Assembly (NCBI GenBank): GCA_900491605.1 | Contig: UESW01003829.1 | Coordinates: forward strand, 394,077-458,076 | Direction of reading: 5' to 3' | Origin: Calamus simplicifolius | Taxonomy: Eukaryota; Streptophyta; Magnoliopsida; Arecales; Arecaceae | Length of the DNA stretch: 64,000 nt | Shown here: positions 56,022 to 64,000 of the stretch, one piece after another | Numbering within the stretch: position 1 is the stretch's first letter | Layout of the letters: every line of letters begins with the position of its first letter | Notes under the pieces: generated by a model | Seen by the model: only the letters and a program-made list of their open reading frames with translations | Database searches by the model: none | Told to the model about the DNA's origin: nothing | Translations under genes and position numbers: made by a program

Positions 56022-58961
56022 ATGGCGATGAGCCCTGAAGACGTGGCCTCAGAAATCGCTGCTGAGGATTTGGGGAGGATTCACCAGAGGTATGGTCTGC
56101 CCCTGGATGTGTTTTGCGGGTGCCGGAACCCGAAGATAGGGTTACTCGGGGATTAGAGTCCGGAGTCTTTGTCTACGAGGACAGTTTTAAGGCGGGTCTT
56201 CGTTTCCTCTCCATCCCTTGGTGAAGGAGATCATGACCCACTACAACATCTGTCCGTCGATGGTGGCTCCAAATAGTTGGCGGAACATCGTCGGATTTAT
56301 TTCGATGTGTCACCAGATTCAAATCGTTGCAACTCTCCCCCTTTTCCGCACCTGTTACCACTTGACTCCCGGGAGGAAATCGGAGTGGACCTCCATCGGG
56401 CCCCGGAGATCTTTTAATGTCATCGCGGATAAGCCTTCTTCCATCAAGGGGTGGAAGAGCCGATTCGTGATTGCGGAGGGGAACATCGGTTCCGATTTCC
56501 CTCGACGATGGGGGGAAGTTGCGAGGGATGCGGAGACGCATCCGGCCTTATCGGCGCAGGAGGAGAGGGACCTGGATGTCCTTCGTAATGGACAGGTATT
56601 TTCGGCTAACGACCTGTTATCGGAGGGGGCCCTCTTTGCAGCCGGGCTCAGCCCTCTGGATCCTCAAGGTGAGTTCCTTTTTGCGCTGTGTATTTTTCTT
56701 GATTACTGCGCTTGGGTTTGAGTGTGTAAATTCCGGTTTGACAGCCACAAGGTTGGCGTTGTCGAGCCTCTCCAAGAGGAAGAGAGGGAAGCGCCCGGGG
56801 GAAGGTAGCGGCGCGGACAGCGGCCGGCCCAGAAAAGGGCCCACACATCCGCAAAAGCCCGCCGGACGTGGAGCAGCCCCATAGGACCACCGGGGGCGAA
56901 GGAGGATCCGGGGAGGGCGGCCACGGCACCCGCCCCTGTACTGGAGATTTCGGACAGTTCGGATGAAGCTCCGCTGGCTCATCCGACCGCGTCCCCCTTG
57001 AAAGAGGAACCTGCGATGGGTCCAGTGGAGGCGGCCGTAGCAGAGGGGCCCATTGCCCCGCGGGATTATCACTGGCTCCAGCGGGAGAGGGGGAGGAGAC
57101 AGCCGCAGCGGAGGAAGTTCGGGAGGAGCCCCTGCTTGGTCTATCCGCTGGGGAGTCTGGCAGCAGTGAGGTCGGGCCGCCCTCGATGGGTCAAGAGGCG
57201 GTTCAGACCGAGACTCGGGGGAGCCCGCGGAGGGGCGCAGGTGGTGGCGACTGGAGAGGATGCACAGTGGAGGGAGCGCAACAAAGTGGGGGTCCCACGA
57301 TCGGGGCCCCTCGAAGAAGATTTTGGGGAGGCTGGCGCTTGGGCTGGCCGAGCTATCTGAAGAGGCCCAAGCCAGGGCCTTGATGGAGGAGGCTGGGAGG
57401 CTGAAGGCTTCTCAGCTGGGGGTCGTCCAGGCCGGTCCCTCAGGCGGGGCCGGTCAACCCAGCAGCTCGGAGGCTAGCATTGATGAGGCGTTTTCCGCCA
57501 TGATAAGGTCGGTCCTGCATCCGGGTGCGGATCCGTCGACGGACAAGTTTTCCGACCTGGGATTGGTCGATGCTGCGTTCGGGCAGCAAGGTGTAGCTGA
57601 GATATCCATCTCCTTCCTGCCATAGATAATACGACTTTGATAGGATGACCCGGGACTACGCTTCGCGGGTGAGTCATTTTCCTATGTGACGATGTTTCGA
57701 TGGACTCCGTCGTGGGCGCTTATTCGGTTTTTGTCTTTGCAGGCATTTTGCTTTCCCGGGCGATTTGCTGGCGCTGAGTTTGGCGACGGGGGCCAGTGTC
57801 CAGGCCCGGAGGGAGAATGTCGAGCTCCAGTCGCGGCTGAAGGTGTCTGAGCAGTTCGAAGAGCTCATGGACACGATGGATAGGAACTCGAAGGCGGCAA
57901 GGGCGGCACACCAGGCTGCCGTGGACGAGGTGTCCAAGCAAAAGCGCAGGGTGGAGGAGTTACAGGGACTCCTGGCGAAGAACGACAACGCATGCTTGGA
58001 GTTGGCTAGAGTTGAAATCAAAACACTCCGCGGAGATGGCGGCGATGCGGCGGGAACACGGCGAGAGTATGAGCCGGCTGGGAGAGAGGCCGACGAGGAA
58101 AGAAGGCGCCTGGCAGGGAATGTCGGCGAAGTGGAGGGGCGACTGAAGCGCCGCGATGCGAAATTGCCGATTTGAAGGAGGGCGCTAAGTGGCACCAGGG
58201 AACGATAGCTCGGTGAACGGCGAGTTATCGCAAGCTCGCGGAGGGATTGAGGCCGACAGCGAAGATCAGCCCTTGCAAGAGAGGGTCGAGCTGGTCGGCG
58301 CTGACAGGACGAGAGCCCGGGGCGAGGCTGAGGAGCTGGCCAAGAGGTTGGCCGAGCGAGAGGGGAGGTATGCTCTTATTTTTCCCCTTTCTGTTTTTCC
58401 ACTGGGTTCTCATAGTGCCGATTGATTTTGAATTTTTCCAGATGGCGAAGATGGGTCGGAGATTCGGGCTCTCCAAGGTGAGCTCGTCTCTGCTCGCAGT
58501 AGGAGCTCGGAGCTCGAGGCGCGGCTAGCGAGCTCGAGGAGCGAAATATCGTTTTGCGGGCCCAAGTCGCGGAGGCCGAGAAATGGGCCGCTGAGGCCAA
58601 CACGCAGCTCGCCATACTTAAGGGGAGGCAAGACGCTATGAGCGTAGACGCGTTCCATCACGGGATGGAAGAGTGCAAGCAGAGGATACTCAGTGGGCAC
58701 CCGGAATGGGACCTTTCTTTTCTGGGCATCGAAGATTCCGATGACGGCGAATCCGAGGAAGCAGAGGACGAAGATGAATGTGTCGATGTTTCTGATGCCG
58801 AGCCTGGCGGCGCCCGTGGACCCAGCGAAGTCACAGTTTCTGAGGGACGATCGCAAACTGCCGCCGAGGGGGCGAGAACATTGGAGAAGGGTGAGCCTAG
58901 TCACGCCTCCGTAGGCGCAACTGAGGGCTCCTCAAAGGCTGGTGCGGCCCCTGGTTCGTAG
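56022..58961 (+). pseudogene. antisense gene with Transposase_28-like domain and coiled coils, three introns, degraded
   Basis: ATG 56022 opens MAMSPEDVASEIAAEDL. The core, 56160-56668, reads VFVYEDSFKAGLRF, EIMTHYNICPSMVAPNSW, IVGFISMCHQ, LPLFRTCYHL, SIKGWKSRFVI, a pattern I recognise as the 'putative gypsy type transposon' (Transposase_28) family. After an intron comes a basic stretch (KRKRGKRPG), then an acidic one (LEISDSSDEAPL), then two coiled-coil regions (57765-58175 and 58480-58700) and an acidic C-terminus ending at TAG 58959-58961. Probable introns are 56669-56744, 57669-57742 and 58368-58441, all GT-AG and 74-76 bp. Frame breaks lie near 56135, 56205 and 56880. It runs opposite to gag-pol. 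Function of this family is not established. Confidence 0.72.
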
Positions 58962-58997
58962 GAGTTGTTATTGTACCTTGCTTATCTGTTGTTCCTT

Positions 58998-59003
58998 AAT
59001 AAA
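58998..59003 (+). terminator. poly(A) signal of the antisense gene
   Basis: AATAAA 37 bp after the stop codon, followed by a T-rich stretch (TTCTGTTTTGACTT). Confidence 0.5.
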
Positions 59004-59157
59004 AGAACTTTCTGTTTTGACTTAAGTGCTGTCCTGGTTTGATCTCATCGTCGTTTAGTTTCGCCTTGAGCGGTCTGTGGCTCGCTGGCGATCTTGGGTT
59101 ATCGCGATCTTGGGTTATCTTTATTCCAAGGCTACGCAAACGCGTTAGCTCAGACCG

Positions 59158-59548
59158 ATAGGCGAAGTAGGCCGGCCAGGGCCGACAGGCAAAATAGATT
59201 GGCCAAGGCCGAGGGGCATAGTAGGCCGGCTGGGACCGACAAACAATATAGGTCAGCTGGTGCCGACGGATAGATTAGATCGGCTGGGGCCGATGAATGA
59301 AATAAGTCGGCTAGGGCCGATGGACAAAAGTAGGTCGGCGTGGGCCGACGGATAAAGTGGGTCGGCTAGGGCCGGCAGATAAATTAGGTCGGCTGGGGCC
59401 GATGAATAAAATAGATCGGCTAGGGCCGACGGACAAAAGTAGGTCGGCGTGGGCCGACGGATAAAGTGGGTCGGCTAGAGCCGACAGATAAAGTGGGTCG
59501 GCTAGGGCCGACAGATGAAGTGGGTCGGCTAGGGCTGACAGATAAATT
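59158..59548. repeat. tandem array of 26-30-bp GGTCGGCTAGGGCCGAC units (E2)
   Basis: About 14 units with the TCGGC...GCCGA dyad as at 1-206. Variants include GGTCGGCGTGGGCCGAC, GGCCGGCCAGGGCCGAC and GGTCGGCTAGGGCTGAC. The array is not followed by a coiled-coil unit here, unlike in E1. Confidence 0.9.
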
Positions 59549-59900
59549 AGGTTTTCGTGCTTCCTGCTATCCTGCCAGCGCCCTACTGTCTCGCAGGCAA
59601 TTCGGTTTTTACCTTACTAGAAACGGTGATACGGCACAGTGGGAGGCATAAAGCTGCATCAGAGCTTTCCGGAAGGTGCTCTTTTCCCATGCAGGCTACC
59701 TCGTTGCGATGCGCACACAACCGTCCACTATTGGACAGTACTTCTTCAAAGGACGATTTTCTGAGCCCGCCGGTTTTCGAAGTGTCAGCGGACGATCTCC
59801 TGCATTTACTGGCCGTGATTCGGGATCAGGAGGGGATCTTCGTACACGTCCTGGTTCAGGCGATGGGTTTGGCGCGCAGTGGGGCGCCAATCTTGGGAGA

Positions 59901-59984
59901 CCACGTGGAGGTACTACTTGGAAATTTAAATCTCGGAACGCGCAGTCTGGGTGGCTTTCCCCGATCCCTTTCCGCTTATAAAAA
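59901..59984 (+). promoter_or_regulatory. putative promoter of the ORF-less unit (E2): G-box and TATA
   Basis: CCACGTGG (59901-59908), a palindromic G-box bound by plant bZIP/bHLH factors, and TATAAAAA (59977-59984), 76 bp apart, exactly as in E1 (1232/1308). Confidence 0.55.
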
Positions 59985-60658
59985 GGAAAAGGGGGTCTCA
60001 TCTGGTTATCCCCAAAGTTTCTTTTCTCGCCAGAGCTTTTACTATGCTTATTTCTCTGTTGCTACGAGTGGGAAGATCGACTTTTCCTTTCATGGGCTCC
60101 TTGCCGCCGGATAGCTGGGGCGACCGGGGAGCAGCTGGAGGATGGCTCGCCCTTAGGGGACGAGTTTCGGGGATCATATGGAGAGCGCGTATGGGGGGCG
60201 CAGAGATCATACGGAGAGCGTACATATGCGCTTCCTGCGTGATCTCTGTGACTCCTGCTCGGAGACACAAGGTCGGAAGTGCATGCGGGCCTCCCATGGT
60301 TTGTGTGTATTTCACCTCCTTCCCTGGTTCGGACTCCCGGGATCAGCCGCTTGGGGATGGGGTGAGAGCGCCTCGTTCGCCGACTCCTTGTCATTGAGCC
60401 ATGGCATGGAGCGGCAGTACGCCCCCGGTTGGGTGGTCTGGGATGGCCGTCCAGATATCCCGGTTGGGTCACCGAGATATCGTCCCGACTTGGGGCCAGT
60501 CGCAACTATTGGTCCGAGTCGATGGGCAATTATCGGCCCTAACCAACTGGGACACGATTACGACTGTCTGGTTGCCCGAGTTTTGTGTTTGCCTTTGTTT
60601 TATGCATTTCAATGCTCTTGTAACGCCTGTGAGGCATTTGTAATTGATCATGACCGGC

Positions 60659-60664
60659 AATAAA
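60659..60664 (+). terminator. poly(A) signal AATAAA (E2 ORF-less unit)
   Basis: Follows the conserved CAATGCTCTTGTAACGCCT motif as in E1 (2154-2159). Confidence 0.45.
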
Positions 60665-60984
60665 GAGAGTTATATTCTATTTTTTGACCTCTATCTTTTC
60701 TTGTGCCGAGCTTTTTGCTATTGTCATTTGTGGGTGTCAAAAGCGTTCCGCTTGTCCTTAGACGAGGATTTCATGCCATCCGAACTAATCGAGGTTCGTA
60801 TGCGGTGGTGCGTAGACCGTTTGGCAGAATGCGCTCATTGCTTAGGTCAGGAGTCTGGCACTTTTGTGCTCCGCTTTTATTGGAGCTCGGTTTACCGTAG
60901 GTCGGTCTTGGCCGAAGCTCAGGGAATCCGCACCCCTTCTCGTCATGGTGCGAGGGGCCAGTTACTTGGGATAGTCAAGTTTTG

Positions 60985-61202
60985 AGTTCCGAGGAACGTC
61001 TTACTTGGCCCTGCCAAGGTTCGGAGAACATTTTACTTCCCTGCCAAGGTTCGGAGAATTCTGTAGCTCGGCCCTGCCGAGGTTCGGAGGATTTTGTGGC
61101 TCGGCCTTGTCGAGGTTTGGAGAATTGGTAGCTCGGCCCTGCCGAGGTTCGGAGAATTTTATAGCTCGGCCCTGCCGAGGTTTGGAGAATCGGTAGCTCG
61201 GC
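60985..61202. repeat. tandem array, mostly CTCGG...CCGAG type (E2)
   Basis: About seven units of roughly 30 bp. The first two are of CTTGG...CCAAG or related type, the rest CTCGG(C)...CCGAG. One variant reads CTCGGCCTTGTCGAGG, with G-U pairing kept on the plus strand. It corresponds in position to 2404-2905 of E1, whose units are all of the CTTGG type. Confidence 0.9.
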
Positions 61203-61541
61203 GGGAGCGATCCAACTGCCGTTGCAGGCCATAGCGTTAGGCCCACGTGGCGCTTAATAAAAGGGGGCGCCCGAGCGGAACGGGCGGCGTGTTATCATGC
61301 ATTTATTGGCAATGCTACTCTTTCCGAGGGGGCGAGTTATCGGCCGAGCGGCGGACTTCCACGTTTTCCGAGAAAAGGGGGTGGTGTTAAGCAGCTAGGG
61401 GAAGCGCCGAATGTATTTAATGCAGGGGGTGACAGATTGGAAAGAGTTCGCCTGGGGAACCTCCGAACAATCTGTTCACGCTTATCGATCTTACTCAGGA
61501 TATGGCGCGACTCTTCGGATTCCTCATGCATTAGAGTGGTG

Positions 61542-61614
61542 ACACGTGGCAAACTCTCATGGATCGGCATTTGCGGCGCGGCCGATCGGGACACCTGCCT
61601 GGCGGGTATAAATA
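61542..61614 (+). promoter_or_regulatory. putative promoter of antisense coiled-coil gene (E2)
   Basis: ACACGTGGC (61542-61550) contains a G-box CACGTGG, and TATAAATA lies at 61607-61614, 65 bp apart. The ATG is at 61667, 60 bp after the TATA start. Confidence 0.58.
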
Positions 61615-61666
61615 TGACCGAGGGGGATTGGTTTTGGCCATCCCTCGGTCTGAGCTCCGAAAAAGA

Positions 61667-61960
61667 ATGGCCTCTCCAGCGCGATCTCCAAGTGATTCGT
61701 ATTCCTTGGTCAGCGGCCCGCCGTACTCGGAGGGGAGGAGTACCTCCATTACCGTTGATGGGCTGACCCTCGCGTCGGGCCTTGCAATCAATGAGCGGCT
61801 TGCGAGGACCGCCGAAGAACTCTTGGATGTCTCGGTCAGGGAGGCGGAAGCCTTACGCCAGATAATGGACCGGCAAGAGGAGGAGATCATGTCCCTCCGT
61901 CAGCAGGTGGCCGACCTGGCGGGGCGTCTGGAGGAGCTACTGGCCTCTGGGGGCGACTGA
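61667..61960 (+). CDS. short antisense coiled-coil protein (E2 copy, 97 aa), intact
   Basis: ATG 61667 to TGA 61958-61960. It shares MAS at the start, the TVDGLTLASGLAINERLAR region and a C-terminal heptad helix (DRQEEEIMSLRQQVADLAGRLEELL) with the E1 copy at 3403-3711. By eye roughly half the positions agree, with changes that keep the coiled-coil pattern. An intact frame in two diverged copies argues for past selection on the protein. No known domain was recognised. It is placed between two dyad arrays and transcribed opposite to pol. It could also be a shortened relative of the C-terminal coiled coil of the gene at 56022-58961. Confidence 0.62.
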   Translation: MASPARSPSDSYSLVSGPPYSEGRSTSITVDGLTLASGLAINERLARTAEELLDVSVREAEALRQIMDRQEEEIMSLRQQVADLAGRLEELLASGGD

Positions 61961-62465
61961 CTCCAGGGCCGCCTCTGCCCGCTCCCGTTTTTGCTTTTGT
62001 TTTTCCATGTCCTTTTTGTGCCTCGCAGTAGCTCCTTCTCGTTTAAATGGAAAATAGACCCGCTTTCAGGAATTTCTTTCTTCTTTGAGAATGATTACCT
62101 TGATACGCTCGACGGACTTGGGTGTCGGTCTGGTCCCATCGCCCTGCGTATTAATCGTAGATATTTCGAATGACGAGTTACAGGGGGGTCGCCCAAAGGT
62201 TTTCTACTGCTAGGGAGAATTTCCCGGCCCAGCCTGGGGCCCTTGGCCGGTTATGTGAGGCTTTATAGCCTTTTGGGGGAATTCTGCCGATGGTGGCATT
62301 TTTTCGCATGCCGACGGTTTTCGTTTAGCGCCCGTTTTTGAACCGAGCGAAGTCCCTTGGGGGACTGTCTGGGAGGCCGTTCGGCTTTGGTCGAGGCTTG
62401 TAGGTTTAGACCTTTCGCTGGGGTCTTAGCCCGAATGGTTTCTACCTTGCCTTGTCATGGCTCGG
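61961..62465. other. spacer between the antisense coiled-coil gene and the long array (E2)
   Basis: GC/T-rich, no conserved ORF. It matches in position the E1 stretch 3712-4371, but similarity by eye is weak. Confidence 0.4.
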
Positions 62466-63380
62466 GGGATTTATCGCTTGGCCCCGCCGAGGTTCGGGGA
62501 AACATTTTACTTGGTCCTGCTAAGGTTCGGAGATTTTGTTGCTCGGCCCAGCCGAGGTTCGGAGACTTTGTTTTACTTGGCCCTGCCAAGGTTCGGAGAT
62601 TTTGTTTTACTTGGCCCTGCCAAGGTTCGGAGATTTGTTGCTCGGCCCAGCCGAGGTTCGGAGACTTGGTTTTACTTGGCCCTGCCAAGGTTCGGAGATT
62701 TGTTGCTCGGCCCTGCCGAGGTTCGGAGACTTGGTTTTACTTGGCCCTGCCGAGGTTCGGAGATTTGTTTTACTTGGCCCTGCCAAGGTTCGGAGATTTG
62801 TTGCTCGGCCCAGCCGAGGTTCGGAGACTTGGTTTTACTTGGCCCTGCCAAGGTTCGGAGATTTGTTGCTCGGCCCAGCCGAGGTTTGGAGACTTTGTTT
62901 TATTTGGCCCTGCCAAGGTTCGAAGATTTGTTGCTCAGCCCAGCCGAGGTTCGGAGACTTTGTTTTACTTGGCCCTGCCAAGGTTCGGAGATTTGTTGCT
63001 CGGCCCAGCCGAGGTTCGGAGACTTTGTTTTACTTGGCCCTGCCAAGGTTCGGAGATTTTATTGCTCGGCCTAGCCGAGGTTCGGAGACTTTGTTTTACT
63101 TGGCCCTGCCAAGGTTCGGAGATTTGTTGCTCGGCCCAGCCGAGGTTCGGAGACTTGTTTTACTTGGCCCTGCCAAGGTTCGGAGATTTGTTGCTCGGCC
63201 CAGCCGAGGTTCGGAGATTTGTTGCTCGGCCCAGCCGAGGTTCGGAGATTTTGTTTTACTTGGCCCTGCCAAGGTTCGGAGATTTTGTTTTACTTGGCCC
63301 TGCCAAGGTTCGGATATTTTGTTTTACTTGGCCCTGCCAAGGTTCGGAGATTTGTTTTACTTGGCCCTGACCGAGGATTG
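62466..63380. repeat. long alternating dyad array (E2), about 28 units
   Basis: Units of roughly 31-34 bp alternate between ACTTGGCCCTGCCAAGG and GCTCGGCCCAGCCGAGG, each joined by GTTCGGAGA plus TTTGTT or CTTTGTTTT. This makes a two-unit higher-order repeat in most of the array, with a short stretch of CTTGG-only units at the right end (63250-63370). All three plus frames are open. Hence the 337-, 282- and 205-codon ORFs here are not genes. Confidence 0.94.
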
Positions 63381-63488
63381 GTAAGCAGCATCTATTTCCT
63401 TTTATGATTTATGGCAATATGGTGCATAATCGATTCATATAGCAAGTTGCGGGAAAATAGACAACTGGCGAAGTATAAAGGGCATACC

Positions 63489-64000
63489 CTATTGATAGTA
63501 TTTGCGGAGGTTGTCCGAGTTCCACGTTCGGGGGACGGATTTCCCATCGAGATCCTGCAGCTTGTAGGTTCCCAGCCCAATGATCTCCGTGATTTGGTAC
63601 GGACCCTCCCAGTTCGGCGCCAGCTTTCCTTGCTCCAGTGGTTTGGATACATAAGCTTTTCGGAGGACGAGGTCGCAGGGTAGGAAGGTTTTCCCCTTGA
63701 CCCTGGAGGCATGGTACCGAGCCACCCTCTGTTGATAGGCGGCCGTCCTGATTCGGGCTTTCTCTCTGACTTCCTCTACCAAGTCGAGGTTGGTGCGGAG
63801 TTGCTCGTTGCTGGCTTCCTCTGAATAACTCTCCACCGCAAAGATGGGAGGCCTATTTCCACAGGGATGACGGCCTCCGTTCCAAAAGCCATTCGGAATG
63901 GAGTCTCGCCCGTCGGAATTCTCGGGGTGGTGCGATAGGCCCATAAGACATGGTGTAGCTCATCCGCCCACCTACCTTGGGCTCTGGAGAGGCGAGCTTT
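63489..64000 (-). pseudogene. E2 integrase C-terminus (partial)
   Basis: Ends YYQ-stop at 63489-63491 with WEGPYQITEII, and closely matches E1 4786-5290. A frameshift near 63840 splits it from the preceding core part (AYRTTPR-like, TPFRMAF). It lacks the TAG that E1 has at 5096. Continues beyond the window. Confidence 0.85.

Larger units (their letters stand above)
59550..60670 (+). other. conserved antisense transcription unit without a clear ORF (E2 copy)
   Basis: Homologous to 855-2165. It has a perfect G-box, a TATA box and a final AATAAA. ORFs 59951-60397 and 60178-60663 overlap in different frames and neither is conserved as such in E1, so a noncoding transcript is my preferred reading. 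Confidence 0.45.
54310..64000 (-). mobile_element. E2: second Tat-lineage element of the E1 family, 3' half
   Basis: The 3' LTR is 54310-55619 and the pol end is at 63489-64000, on the minus strand. The roughly 7.9 kb between them holds antisense transcription units and four tandem arrays. It shares LTR ends, array types and integrase sequence with E1, but arrays and spacing differ. The rest of pol, the 5' LTR and the second TSD lie beyond the right edge. Confidence 0.88.

Noticed and set aside
62357..63407. ORFs of 337, 282 and 205 codons
   Set aside because: Same cause: stop-free dyad units of 31-34 bp read in all three frames.

Overview
The window is plant nuclear DNA made almost entirely of transposable elements, mostly nested LTR retrotransposons. 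Dual-RNase H Tat-lineage Ty3/gypsy elements, Sirevirus-like Ty1/copia elements, a chromovirus, an L1-type LINE and a hAT element together point to a large repeat-rich angiosperm genome. A monocot is likely, but this is inference. I could not recognise any host gene, tRNA or rRNA. All feature calls come from reading motifs, repeats, LTR ends and target-site duplications (TSDs) by eye. Layout: (1) 1-11216 holds Tat element E1, minus strand. Its 5' LTR is 10246-11216, gag-pol 4786-10160, and a long 3' region (1-4785) runs off the left edge. (2) 11217-13165 is unassigned DNA carrying a 998-bp hAT-like element (11941-12938). (3) 13166-38588 is copia element A, plus strand, bounded by TSD CTTCC. Inside A lies chromovirus B (15587-34595, minus), and inside the 5' LTR of B lies Sirevirus-like copia C (24075-34585, minus). 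The insertion order is therefore A, then B, then C. (4) 38965-52787 is a 5'-truncated LINE, minus strand, split by a second Sirevirus-like element D (41424-51769, TSD TAACC). (5) 52803-54309 is unassigned. (6) 54310-64000 is E2, a second copy of the E1 family in the same orientation. It enters with its 3' LTR and runs off the right edge within integrase. The most interesting content is the roughly 8-kb 3' region of the E1/E2 family. It carries its own set of transcription units on the strand opposite to pol. One is a degraded gene with three small introns whose product resembles the Transposase_28 ('putative gypsy type transposon') family. Another is a short coiled-coil gene present in three copies. 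A third is a unit with promoter and poly(A) signals but no convincing ORF. Five of these promoters pair a G-box-like element with a TATA box at closely similar spacing (64-76 bp). Between the units lie tandem arrays whose units are short GC dyads (potential hairpins), and many unit variants change both arms together. In C and D, a cluster of GTCGACTC/GTCGGCTC motifs occurs in U3 and again just upstream of the third ORF, which suggests a shared control module. Most coding regions contain stops or frameshifts. The short coiled-coil ORFs at 3403-3711 and 61667-61960 are the clearest intact ones besides long open stretches of C.
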